From the NCBI GenBank assembly GCA_013433145.1, contig CM024172.1:11370053-11434052 (forward strand): a DNA stretch of 64,000 nucleotides, written 5' to 3'. Shown here one piece after another: positions 50,578-62,400 of the stretch; positions within the stretch are counted from its first letter, which is position 1, and every line of letters starts with the position of its first letter. The notes under the pieces were generated by a model that was not told the DNA's origin, ran no database searches, and worked only from the letters and a program-made list of their open reading frames with translations. The position numbers and the translations under genes were made by a program. Origin of the DNA: Ascaris suum (lineage: Eukaryota > Nematoda > Chromadorea > Rhabditida > Ascarididae).

Positions 50578-53372
50578 CTGCAACTGTTTATTACTATCTA
50601 AGAATCAAGAAAGGTTCCCAGTCGAACTCTCCATTGGAGCAGATCAAATGACCACCACAACAAAATAAATAAAAAATGGAATAAACAGTCCAAAACCAAA
50701 CAAACTTTGAACAATAAAAAGCATAAGAAAACACACTGAAACATGCTAAACAGCCTTAACTAGGTGCATCATCCTATTCCAGCATTTTCCAATTTTCCGG
50801 CACAAACGAATCACGCATGGTAGTTCCTGGCCTTGCAACTGGAAAATAATTCCAATCGACCATCAATTCATCAAGAGGACAGTCTCAGCCCTCCAAGATC
50901 CTATCGTTGAAATCTGTATTGGATTAAACAACAACTCAACTCATTCATCCATAATAGCTAACTGTAATTTCTAAAAAACATACATTCATCTCGCTTTCAG
51001 GTGGAGTTTTTGAAGCGCCACTGAACTTGCGTGTGAAAGTGCCGATTCCCAGTGATGGCGACGTTCCTTCATGGCTAGAAGATGCGGGTGTCCGTTTACC
51101 ATAGATGCGCTCCTTGAGATCATCTAGCGAAGCGGTTGGAACAACTTTCAACTGTGCAGGGTCAGGGATTGCACCCAATCGCAGTGACGCACGTCTGCTG
51201 ATCTCGTTTGTATTTATTGTTGGTATGAACGAATGTGGCGCAACTGTCTGCTGCGTTGCTTCGCTACCAACTACAGCGGTTATCACTGGGCGATCCTCAA
51301 TTCTGCAACTGCTGTATTCCTATGTCAAAAAAGAAGGAATGAGACAATTATGTCAGTGCAAGTTCTTCAGAGAGAACGTTCTATGTTGCCTTATCGTTCG
51401 TAAATCCGCGTCCTATAAAATTATCCACTGAACTTCTTCACCTGCATGCAAACAAACACCTGCAGTATTCATGTAATGTGCCGACTAAATTTTACGAAGT
51501 CTCTTGACAAAGAAATCGAATAGCAGTTCGCGAGGTGGCCCGTTGGCAACCAGTTCAGCTGAGATGGATGCTCAAAAAATCTGAGACAAGGAATTTGAGG
51601 AATTGCTTTCCTCGTGACGATGTTGTGCAGAAAATGCCCTCCCCCCCCCCCCCCCCCCTGCCCCCAGCAACATTACAGCCAAATAAAAGTACAAGCTTTT
51701 GTCAATAAATTTTTAACCACATTAATGAAGATATTTAAAACAAGCAATTCATAGCACTTAATAATATTTCTATTCCTCCTATATATCACTGCATCATGCT
51801 TGCATTTGCGACATCCTCGTTGAGTACAGACAAATTTACATTGTTGTGTTGTAAGTTAAATAACAGGTGTCCAATAGTAGAAAAATACAGCAGAAAATGG
51901 AGAAAAATACAGCAGGGTAGGAGAGAGCAAAAATACAGCAGAAAATGGTGTGTTATTCCACAAAGAGAGCTTTTTCAAATCCTTATCTCACATAGATACC
52001 GTCGGTGAAAGCTTAGTGAATCAGGAAGCGAGAAAAGTTTTACAACGATGTCACCTCACAGATCAACATATTTTAGTATGAGTAATGTATTCCAACCTAG
52101 GTTCTTTCCATACAACATCTGCAACTAAAAAGCTATCTCTTCAAATTATATGCAAATTTACGTCCCTCACCATGAAGCTGAAAACATGAATTGTGCACTG
52201 ATTCGAATTTTTATTTATTTATTTACTTATTTCTTGCAAGTGAATTGCTCTCGCCTTACATGCAACTATTATTTGAACTAGATGCACGCTGATTCATCAA
52301 AATATTTGCATTTCACCACGTGTGGTAATGCGTGCAAATTAGCACTGCAATTTGTAATTAAACTTTATCCACATTTCTTTCACTTATCTATTCGCTCGTT
52401 TCCTACACAAAAAAACTCTAAGCCCCGAAATGGAAACTCTTGTTATGACATATTGCAGCATTTTTTGCAACGATGCTATTCGGTTATTCGACTTACTCAC
52501 AAAAAATGCGCAAAGCTTTAAAAAAAAGGAAATAGTTATGGCAATTATTTCGGTTAGAAATGCCTACCGCAATGGATGTTTATACCTGCGCTGTTGCAAA
52601 AGAACTGTCAAAATTTAGATGCATCACACCACACTCTCTAAAACTGTAATACCCCCGACATATGGGCTCATTTGAATATCGTACAACTAGAAAAAAAAAA
52701 CAAGCTATCACACTGAAAGAAAAAACATCGTCCCCGCCGATTACCGCAATTCCCATTCGAACCAAACCGGTAAAATGCAGCAAAATGTCAGAATGCCCGG
52801 CATCTTCGGATTCTGTTGCTAGCCTGATTATCAACGAATTCGTATCAATGCTACTTACCTATATCCTTACGACGACCTCTTCATCGCCGCTATATGTAAA
52901 TGAGAGAGAGTAATGAATAAACATACTTTTCATGCGAAGTGGCTCGTCTCTTTCTATATTCGTCGAGTGACATCTTCTTTTTAGGTGGTCGAGTGTTTAC
53001 TACAGGTGGAGGTACAACGTTATTCGGATCGCCGTTCGCCGATGACGTCGAAGCAACAACTGGTAAACCAGATGACACTAATGTTGACAGCGAGAATTCC
53101 CTCATACCACTCGCCACATCTGCTGCTGCTAATTTGCCGATCTGTGCTCGAATATCTAGACCATCTGCAAGGATTCGATGCTTTACTACCGAGGAAAGAA
53201 GTCAGCAAGAATGGTTCCGCATCAACGCTTGGAACAACCAATACTGAGTCGGAGTCTTAAACGATCTGAAGTTTCGGCGAAACATTCTTAGATGGCCAGA
53301 AGGCTGCCTCAGCGCGAAAACAGACGAGAAGCAAATCATCTGCAAACTGCTCCAATGGCATGTTCAATTCGG

Positions 53373-53453
<81 letters not shown>

Positions 53454-56400
53454 GATGCAAGAAAGTTGAAAACGATCAAAAAGCGGCCTCAATACAGAGC
53501 TCTCATGCGATACTATGGAGATTTGAAAGTACAATTTATTCAAAGACTCAGGTGCGCGGCTGCTCATATTTTCCTCCAGATTTCACAACCTCTCATTCGT
53601 CTCATCTCAGATTTACATCGCGTGAAAAATCTAAAACATCGACTCCATCATTGAAAGTTATTTCAACGAGCAAACCTCTACCTCCGCCGGACGTTACAGA
53701 ACATGCTAAGGTGAGCAAATCAAGAAAATGAAACCAATATAGATGGGAGCATTGTGCAGCAGCCTTCCTCTTCCCTTAAAATCTTTGTGTTTCACACCGC
53801 AACTGTTCAGCAGAGCTACTAAACTGCCTCATCCCACATCTCTTGCAACATTTTGGAATTCAACTATCCACAGAACGAGGAAGTGATACTCAGCAGAAAG
53901 ATGCTAAATAGGTTCTTATGGAAGATGTCACACCTACATGAATATATGTCGTCATACCCACAACCTACACGAGAAGCACGTGACAGTAGTGGAAGAAAGT
54001 TTTACTTTCGCATTTTGGCACTTTATGGCAGACAATGGTATATTTCGTGACCTGTTCAAAAGAACTCAAAAAAACAGGACGACTTTCGAGGCGATCAGCA
54101 TGCCGATATGCAGCACCAACAATTCGTTTCATAAATTTATAACTGTAAAAACGATAAATGAAAAGAAGCTAACCACCAGAAGGCGATACGAGAGGACGCT
54201 GAACTGATGAAGTCGCCGTCACACATGGAATGAGAACTTTCGTTTCCGACTGCACACCGTCGGTTGCCATTTGCGTAAGCAACATTGCCGCATCTTCATG
54301 TGAAATATTACCAGATTCTGGTTGACATCCATCGTTCAATTTAGTACGTCCTTTCTCCGGATCTGTCGTATTTCTTTTCTTTTTCGCCGGAGGAACGCTC
54401 TAAAAGTTCTATCGAAATCAGATCAGGCTTTCGATATATCGGTAAAACTTTGCAAGAAAATGTTGCACTCACGTATTTTAGAATTGAAGACAATAGTAAA
54501 CATCGTCATCTAGACATAGTAAGTGCTGTGTGGAAGCAGTATCACATAAGCACGATACGGCTCAACATATACTATACCAAAACTACATCCGTTTTTGCGA
54601 CTTATAAAACTTTACCTACTGCATCTGAATTCTTCAACTGTAGAAGTATGCAAGGATGGGTTACTATTTAAAAAATAAGTCAGTACCTTAAAAAGAGGCC
54701 AGTACCTTCATTTTAGCTCCAACATCGTAATTTGCTTCGAATCACTCCTCTGACAGATCGCCGTAATCGCCAAAAAAAAAATCACCGACTTCATTTCTAG
54801 TTCGCTAAGTGCGCCCCAAACAATGCATAGATTATCCGAAAATCGCTTTCTGCTCCCGGTTGCAAATACAGCCTTAACCATCCCAAAGAGAACAAACTAC
54901 TGATATTCCCCATTCAGGTAGTCATCCAATCAGTCGTTGGTACACCGAAAGGGATCATCACCGACAATTATTGCTGCAATATTATTGTAAAACAACATTC
55001 TGCTGAACTGATAGAATCCACTGAAAAAGGATGTCCTCAACTCATCCGTATGCGTTGCAAAAAAGAAAACGATCCTACGAGTAGATGCTAATCAAACGCA
55101 ATCTATGTTCTACCTCATATTCATTCGACATAAGTGACCAATCGCGCTCTTAATGCCAAATAAATAAATGATATCACTTAACTGATCAACGCCTTTTGCA
55201 AAAAAAAAAAGTTTTCCCTAAGCGAACAAACCGTTTTTTGAGATGTTCCGTTCGTATGCACAGCTTCCGATCCAATGCAGGCTTCATTACGTTCTTCATT
55301 GGCCGTTTCTTGCGTCTGCTGCGCCCGTTGCAAAAGCCATGCTTTTTTTCCAGAGATCGGAGACGGGGTCGGAAGTGTGTTTGTGGAGGCAGACGACAAC
55401 CCTATCGAACCAGCCGCCGCTGCAGATGATATAATTTTTAAGAAGGCTATCTACGAAATAATAAATAATCAGTACACCTCATTTCATCCAGAATACCAAT
55501 ACCTAACTTCCGATATCCTGAAGCAATCATAGAAGAAAAAAGACAGGATCACACATTCCTCTTCTCCCTTTCCCATGGTTTATTTCAGGCTGTGTGCATT
55601 TGCGTAAAGAGAAAATATTATAAACCACTAAAACTTTCATCGACAACTGACGATAATAGCTGCAAGTTGGATTAATCAATTCACAAAAAGAAAAAAAAAA
55701 CGGCAATGACTTTGCACTTTTATTTTCACTTAAAAATGCACCATTCACTGATGTTATCAATTCTTATTTGAAAGCATAAAATATGGGGATGCACCAGTTA
55801 AAATAAATGAAAATTTCGATCTCGAGTCGACAGCAATAAAATGCATTAATTTTTGCTTTGAAATTATATAAACAAATTTGAAATATTTATTAAATAAAAA
55901 ATGCCAATCGATCCCTTCATAATGTCCTTTCGGATGCACTTCACGGTCACAAAACACGCATCATCATATATACAACTATGCACGCGTATCAATGCATAAG
56001 TTTTTGCCTGCGGGCAATTGAACGACTGCTCAACAACAATGCCGTAAAACTTTGAGTCTGCGAACGGAAGAGGAAATCCGTGAAAAAAAATATTACTATA
56101 ACTTTTTAATGCAAACAATTCGTGTATGGATAAAACGAATTCTTTTAAAAAAATAAAATTCCTTCTCCTCCACCAAAGGGTTTCCTCATAGCGCTTTTAT
56201 TCTGAACATAAGAAAACCTTCGTTGCAGGCGTCGATGGTTTAGCATAAACGCAATGTGATACGCTATAGTGATGCTCATCGGATCAAATTTCATCCCTCA
56301 CTAAAATTCCATCACGTTGTATCGATGCTTTCCGAATTATCGGACCACTCCTCTACCGCGACATTTGATACTGTATCACATAATAACCTAGACTTTAACA

Positions 56401-59400
56401 ACAAACGTGTGGAGGGCATCATCGATTTTTGTAAAAATACTCTACCTATTTGACATCAAGAAGTGTAAACAACAAAAATTAACGGTGAGGAACGACCGCC
56501 TTTCAAGCACGAGCTGGAAATTTCCTGAACAACCAGGCTTCAAAAACTCTTCCAGTGCATATGCACTTACGTAACGACATTTTCTTCGCAAAATAGCTTC
56601 TAGTATTCGATGGCTAATACTGTCATCACAAAGATTTGTCTAACAAATCATAGGTCAAAGTCACTAATATCCGTTTATGGTTCATACGAGAGCATACAGC
56701 TCACGGGTGCACCTTATAATTTGAGAATAGTTTGAGTTAGCAAATAATTTCTAACGGAAAGACTTGAACATTCATGGGACAGAAGAGGAAGATAAGGTGG
56801 GGAGGTGATGGCTGTAAGCACCAAATACGGAAGAACCCGTTATCAACAAGAAAATGATCTGCAACATAAAATGATCTACCGCTTGCTTTGAAAAGGAAGT
56901 GATAGGGAAGGGGAGGGGGAGGGTTGAGACATAATGAAATGACCTGCGAAAAAAAAACACGACCCCGTTGCCTACAAATCGGTGCTAACAAACTTTTTGC
57001 TCAACGCTCACAGTTGACCTCAACTGATCTTGGCTTATCGAAGAGTTTAAATTTCATCCTTTACTCCATGAAACCACCCCCCCCCCCCTTACTAAACGTT
57101 TCCGGCTTGACCTAAAAACCTTATCAATCGCGAGGAAAGCATTCTACAATTAAAGAGTGATTTTATTACCATCCTCAATTCCCACTGTTCTAACTTTTAT
57201 CTATTTCCAGCTGCAATCTCATCATATATCCGTTATATATTCTAATCTTTGCTTACCACATTGCCCTTAACGTAGCATTAAAATTTTATTGCCCATCAAC
57301 GTCAAAAACGCCGCACAATAAACAACTGGTCCTATTTAAGAGACATTCATAAATTATAGGTGTATAATGATTCACTGTGCATAAATACGAATTGCAGAAA
57401 AAACGAACCATTATTGACGCCATCGTTGGCGATATTCGTTGCAGCAGATGAAGCCCATCTCTTACGAGGTGGGGGTGATATATGCACACCTGTCGGTGAT
57501 AACGATTCCGATGGGGTCGTCGTACTCTCCTTCACCTTGATGCCATCCTCTTGCATTTTCTCGCTTTCTTCTTTCTTCACTTTCGCTGAAAATAAGAACA
57601 TCCACGAGCGAAGATTAAGCTTACAAAACAAACTATGGATTTTAACTTCTCCGATATGACAGATCATAATCAACGGATAGAAAACTCCCGAAATACAGCA
57701 CACTGGTAAATCTCATCAAAAACTTCGGTAATAATACAAACATATGAATAAATTAAACGCCTACAAACTTCATATTTTAGAAGAGATGAATACACTTGGG
57801 CAGTTATTGAAATAAAACTTTGTTGGATTACAAGATAAGAAAACAAAATTTCAAATGAAGCCATTTTTCGAATTCCACTAAAATGGTGACTAAATTTATG
57901 TGTTGGAGGAGATGATCATTTTATAAAAAAATAAAGCAATTTTATTATTAGATGAGATAAACCTCTTTATGAGGTCTAACGATACGTTAAAAGGTCTTAC
58001 GAAAATGAGGAAAAAAGTATTTAGGCCACCAAAGAATGCATACAAATAACAAAACGATTTACATCACAGAAAAAAAATGTCCCATTGTTGAGTTATTTTG
58101 TATAATAAAAAAGCCGTTTGAGCTGATCTTCAACTTATTCTTCTAATTTTCTATTCAAAAATTGAAGCGATAGAAGAGGGGGATGGAGGAAGAGAGGAGG
58201 ATAGGCAGTCTGTGGCAATGTCATAGATGAGTAAGTAGAAGAAAAGTGTCGTGAAGCACACTTTGAAACAATGCAGAAAGTGAAAAGTTTTGCCATCACG
58301 AAATAAACTGAGGTGACAATGAGAATTTCATGGGTCCTTAACACCTATTTTTTGGCTTTCCCATAGCCCGATCATGACCTATTATTTGGCTTCCTTCCCA
58401 TGGCCCGATCGACTTCCCTCATAACTTTACCTGCTGCTTTATTGGTAAAATTTATTAAACTGCCGCAGTGCTTATTGCGACTGCAGAGAGAGGGCAAGGG
58501 ATGAAAGATACAGGCATAAATCAAGAAGAGACTTACAAAGAAATGCCAACTCACATGTCGTCCTTCATTCAACAAGACTGTTAATCCATCAAATCAACAA
58601 TACCCTTACTCTATTCTATAACCACAACAAAGTTTCACTCTCTAAGCAAGAAAACTTATCTAATATGTAAAAGATCGAATATCTGCATATGACTTGTGGT
58701 CATATCCCTAACAAATCAAGCAATGAGCCAAAAAACAAAAATCCCCTATGCGTATAATACAACAGATACCTGGCTCGTGCTGTTTTTCGGCATTTTTTGT
58801 GACTGCTGTGCTAGTACGTTTAGCACTTCCACCACTACTTGTTCGTGATCGCTTGTCATCCACACTCGCCTTTGATTCGCTAGCACGCATACTGGTTCGC
58901 GAAATCCTCTTCTTTGTCGATATATCCCTTAATGAAAATATACATTTTTATAAATGTTAGCGTTCGTTCATATACGAGCGCATGTGCGTACCTGCTTATT
59001 CACATATCTATGCGCTGAATTAAGTGCCTCACTAGATAAATTTGCATATTAGACTATACTTCACTAAGTGATCAAACTTTCGTATTGCAAACCAAATCTT
59101 CATAGATCTCAAATGAGCGATCGATCACTCGTTCACTTAATTCCTCATCAGTTATGATGAGCACCCAATTATGGATTAAAAAAATTTCAATATTGATCAC
59201 AATATAACGATGTAAATCGGCTATTCTGAACGTTTTTAATAACGTAACCAAATGCTCAACCTTAGCCAAATGACTAAATTGAGTACAAAACCGACTGTGG
59301 CACATACACCTTCCACTTCCGATCTTTTGCTTCTCAATCACCTATATGCTCAAGCATACGTCTTCCCTTAACCTGTAATGAAGCCAATGAGAAGAAACAT

Positions 59401-62400
59401 ACAAGACCATTAAAAAAAATGAAAACTCTGCTTTCATAAAAACCTCATAAAATATCTATTCCCATATTACATCAAGACAAGAAATATGCAGAGGAAACCT
59501 AATTGAGCCTCACGATTCACAATATTTTCTCAATGATCCTCATCATAGCCCAGTTGTGATCATTCTAAAACACAAATATCTTCATACAAACATACCAAAG
59601 AACAAATGTCTTCTTAATATCTAATAAAATTGCACATTTCACTTACTCTTTGTTGTGCTCATTCTTCTCAATTTCTTCTTTATGTTCGATTGAAGCGGAT
59701 GAGGTAAGAGGTTGCTTCAATGAAGGGGATGTGATATTGTGTTGCTGAGGCGATTCCACTATGTGTTGACGCTTGTCTTCTTTCCGCTTCTCGTTTGCTT
59801 GCATACGCTCCATTAGTGCAATCTGTTGCTGAAGTTTTCGTTCTTCACGGCTCTGAAAAAATATTCCGACGTTAATTTTTTGGCTAAATTAATAGCAGTT
59901 AGAGGGGAGAGGAAAGCGGAAAGGAGAGGAGGGGGAATTGGGGAGAAGGAAAAGGAAGGGTAACTGAGGAGAGGGATGAGATGGAGGGGAGAGGGGGGGG
60001 GGGGAACCATGTTCTCAACATCACCGAAAATTCTAAAGTGCTCTAACAACGAAACGCTGCTGCTCGATGCTTGAAGCGCATTACACCACGAAGATCGCAT
60101 ACTTTCCCCTTCGATAGATCGGAAATACCTGTCTTCCCTTCAAATAGGCAAACATTTACCCTGTTAACTGGCATATTGCCATAATGTTATTGAAAAATTG
60201 GCAACAACTTTTTTTAGGTGCAAAAATATGATAACAGCAAAAAAAAAAAAAAAGACCCCCCAGAGAAATTGATTTATGTTTTGAATTTCATCAACTATAT
60301 AAATTCTTCCTTATCTTTTCAGTTTATCATAAAGGTCAAAAGCAGATCAGAAATATGGTAAGGAGCCCTGTGAATTCCCCCGCTAGCGAGCAGCATCTTT
60401 CGTGCTCCACGATTAACATCTTCCAATCTCGCTACCCATACATCACCTCCCAGTTCAGCACCCCCCCCCCCCCCCCTCCCCTATGACACGAATTACTTCT
60501 ACTAGCCATTGGTGACTCACTTAAGAATGCAACGACCTCAACAAATAATAACAAAAAAAAAAAATTACCACAGCCTTATTCCTGTCTTCGGGAGCATATA
60601 ATTCATCTCCTGCATCGGCACTTTACCATCCTTTGCATGATGAGATTTCTTTGCTACAACTTTCTCGTTATCCTTCTTCTTTGTTTCTCCACTTTCACCA
60701 TCCTCCTCTGCTCTTTTCCGTTTTCCTTTAGCACTTTTTTTCGTATCGATTTCTTTCTTCTCATTTGTTTTCTTTCCATCAACTTCCTTCTTTTCTCCAC
60801 TCCCATCATTCATCTGGTCTTTCCGTTCGATCATTTCTGTATTTGTTCCTGTCTTTTTTTCTATTTCTCTCTTTAATTCTGCTGCCTCTTTAGTATCTGC
60901 CGCCGATTTCTTATCCTCTGCATTCTTGTCCTTTTGTGATTTCATTTTTTGTTCTGCGGCAATATCCTTGTGTTGTTGGATAGTGCTGCTTCTCGTTACT
61001 CTCGCAATCACTTCATCCTTCTCATTTTCCGCTTTTACACCTCTTTCACTCAATTTCATTTCGCTATCTCTGTCGAAACTTCACCTTCTTCATTCTGAAA
61101 TTAAACTCCATTTAAAAAAAAATGCACTATAATAAAAAACAAAAATGAGATCTCTTACTAACTATTCATATATTTAAAAAAAGCATCACCTTACAATCAT
61201 ATAAAAATAATTTATATTAATTCTCTCCTATATATTAGTTGAGCCATGTTCTTATCTCTGAAGTATTTCTAAATAAACCCTTTGAGAAGAAAACTCGTCC
61301 GCTTGAATTCAAGCAAATATTTCCGCCGAACAATACAACAATAAATTTATATACACTCGGGTTAGCTCTTTACTCTCTAATAACAACATAAATCATCAGT
61401 AAAGCGCCCATTTCCGTTCTTTGATGTCACATTCAACCACGTTAATTAATCATCCTTTTTATATAGTTGCAAAAATATCAACAGAACGCTTATTTAAAAA
61501 ATACGATTAATGACTTGAGCAGAACACCTGAAAATAGGTACTGTTTGATGATCATTGGAAACGGTAATCACAAATAAGCGTGAAACTACGATCGCCCACT
61601 TATCGAGCGGTATGCTTTATCACTGACTACTGCCGGTAATTTAACCGGAACTCATCATTATTTCAATACTGAGGCCAAAAAGCAACAGCAAACTCCGTGG
61701 TAGAGCGCAATCGCTCTGCAAAGGTAAGCAGGACATTCCACGGCTATCCATCTGCGGGAGGTACTGAAGAGGTCATCAAACATTAGCTGTCATTTGAATC
61801 TAAAAGACGGTTTCAACACAGCACATCAACAAGCAACTGCTTCTTTTCTAAGCATTCAGAATACAACAACACTGCAAAAAGCACCTGAAATCTATGATTT
61901 TTCGACGAACTAAAACCTATAATACCTTTACAGAAATAGCCGATTGCGACAAATCAGAGTTAGCCATCTTCTGCGCTGTTGCCGTTACCGCCATTGTCGA
62001 GCGAATCTGTTTCTTACGTAGCACATCAGCGTCAGATGCGCCTTTCTCTTCCTTTGATTCCCTGAAGTTATTATATATGTAAGAGATGAAGAAAAAAAAA
62101 ACGAAAATATTCATTTGAAGCGGAGTGCAATAATCGAATAGAGAATAAACAAAAAGCGAAAAGAAATTCTATGTTTCGAAACGCACTAAATAAGAAAAAA
62201 CTGTTCATATCTTCGAAATATCCTATATCTTCCATTCGTAAAATATGCAAATTCGCCAATATTGAAAAATTCAAAAAATCTTTTGAAAAATAATCGCACA
62301 AGAACACTAAAAAAAAATTAATTTTCATTCCAATTTAATAAAAACAAAGCGCACAAGAAATTCCAAGTCCTAAATTCTTTTAGAGATAGACTTCAATAAA

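Larger units (their letters stand above)
51303..52926. other. Intron between exons 52927 and 51302
   Basis: Contains the C18 run and the AAAAATACAGCAG triplicate. Several plus-strand short frames have no motif. No exon recognised. Confidence 0.4.

Noticed and set aside
53257..53731. Several 65-123-codon frames around the (AT)n array
   Set aside because: They read through the dinucleotide repeat as Tyr-Ile polymers.
61690..61770. Possible tRNA-Ala (GTGGTAGAGCGC)
   Set aside because: Only a D-arm-like stretch; no anticodon or T arm in register.
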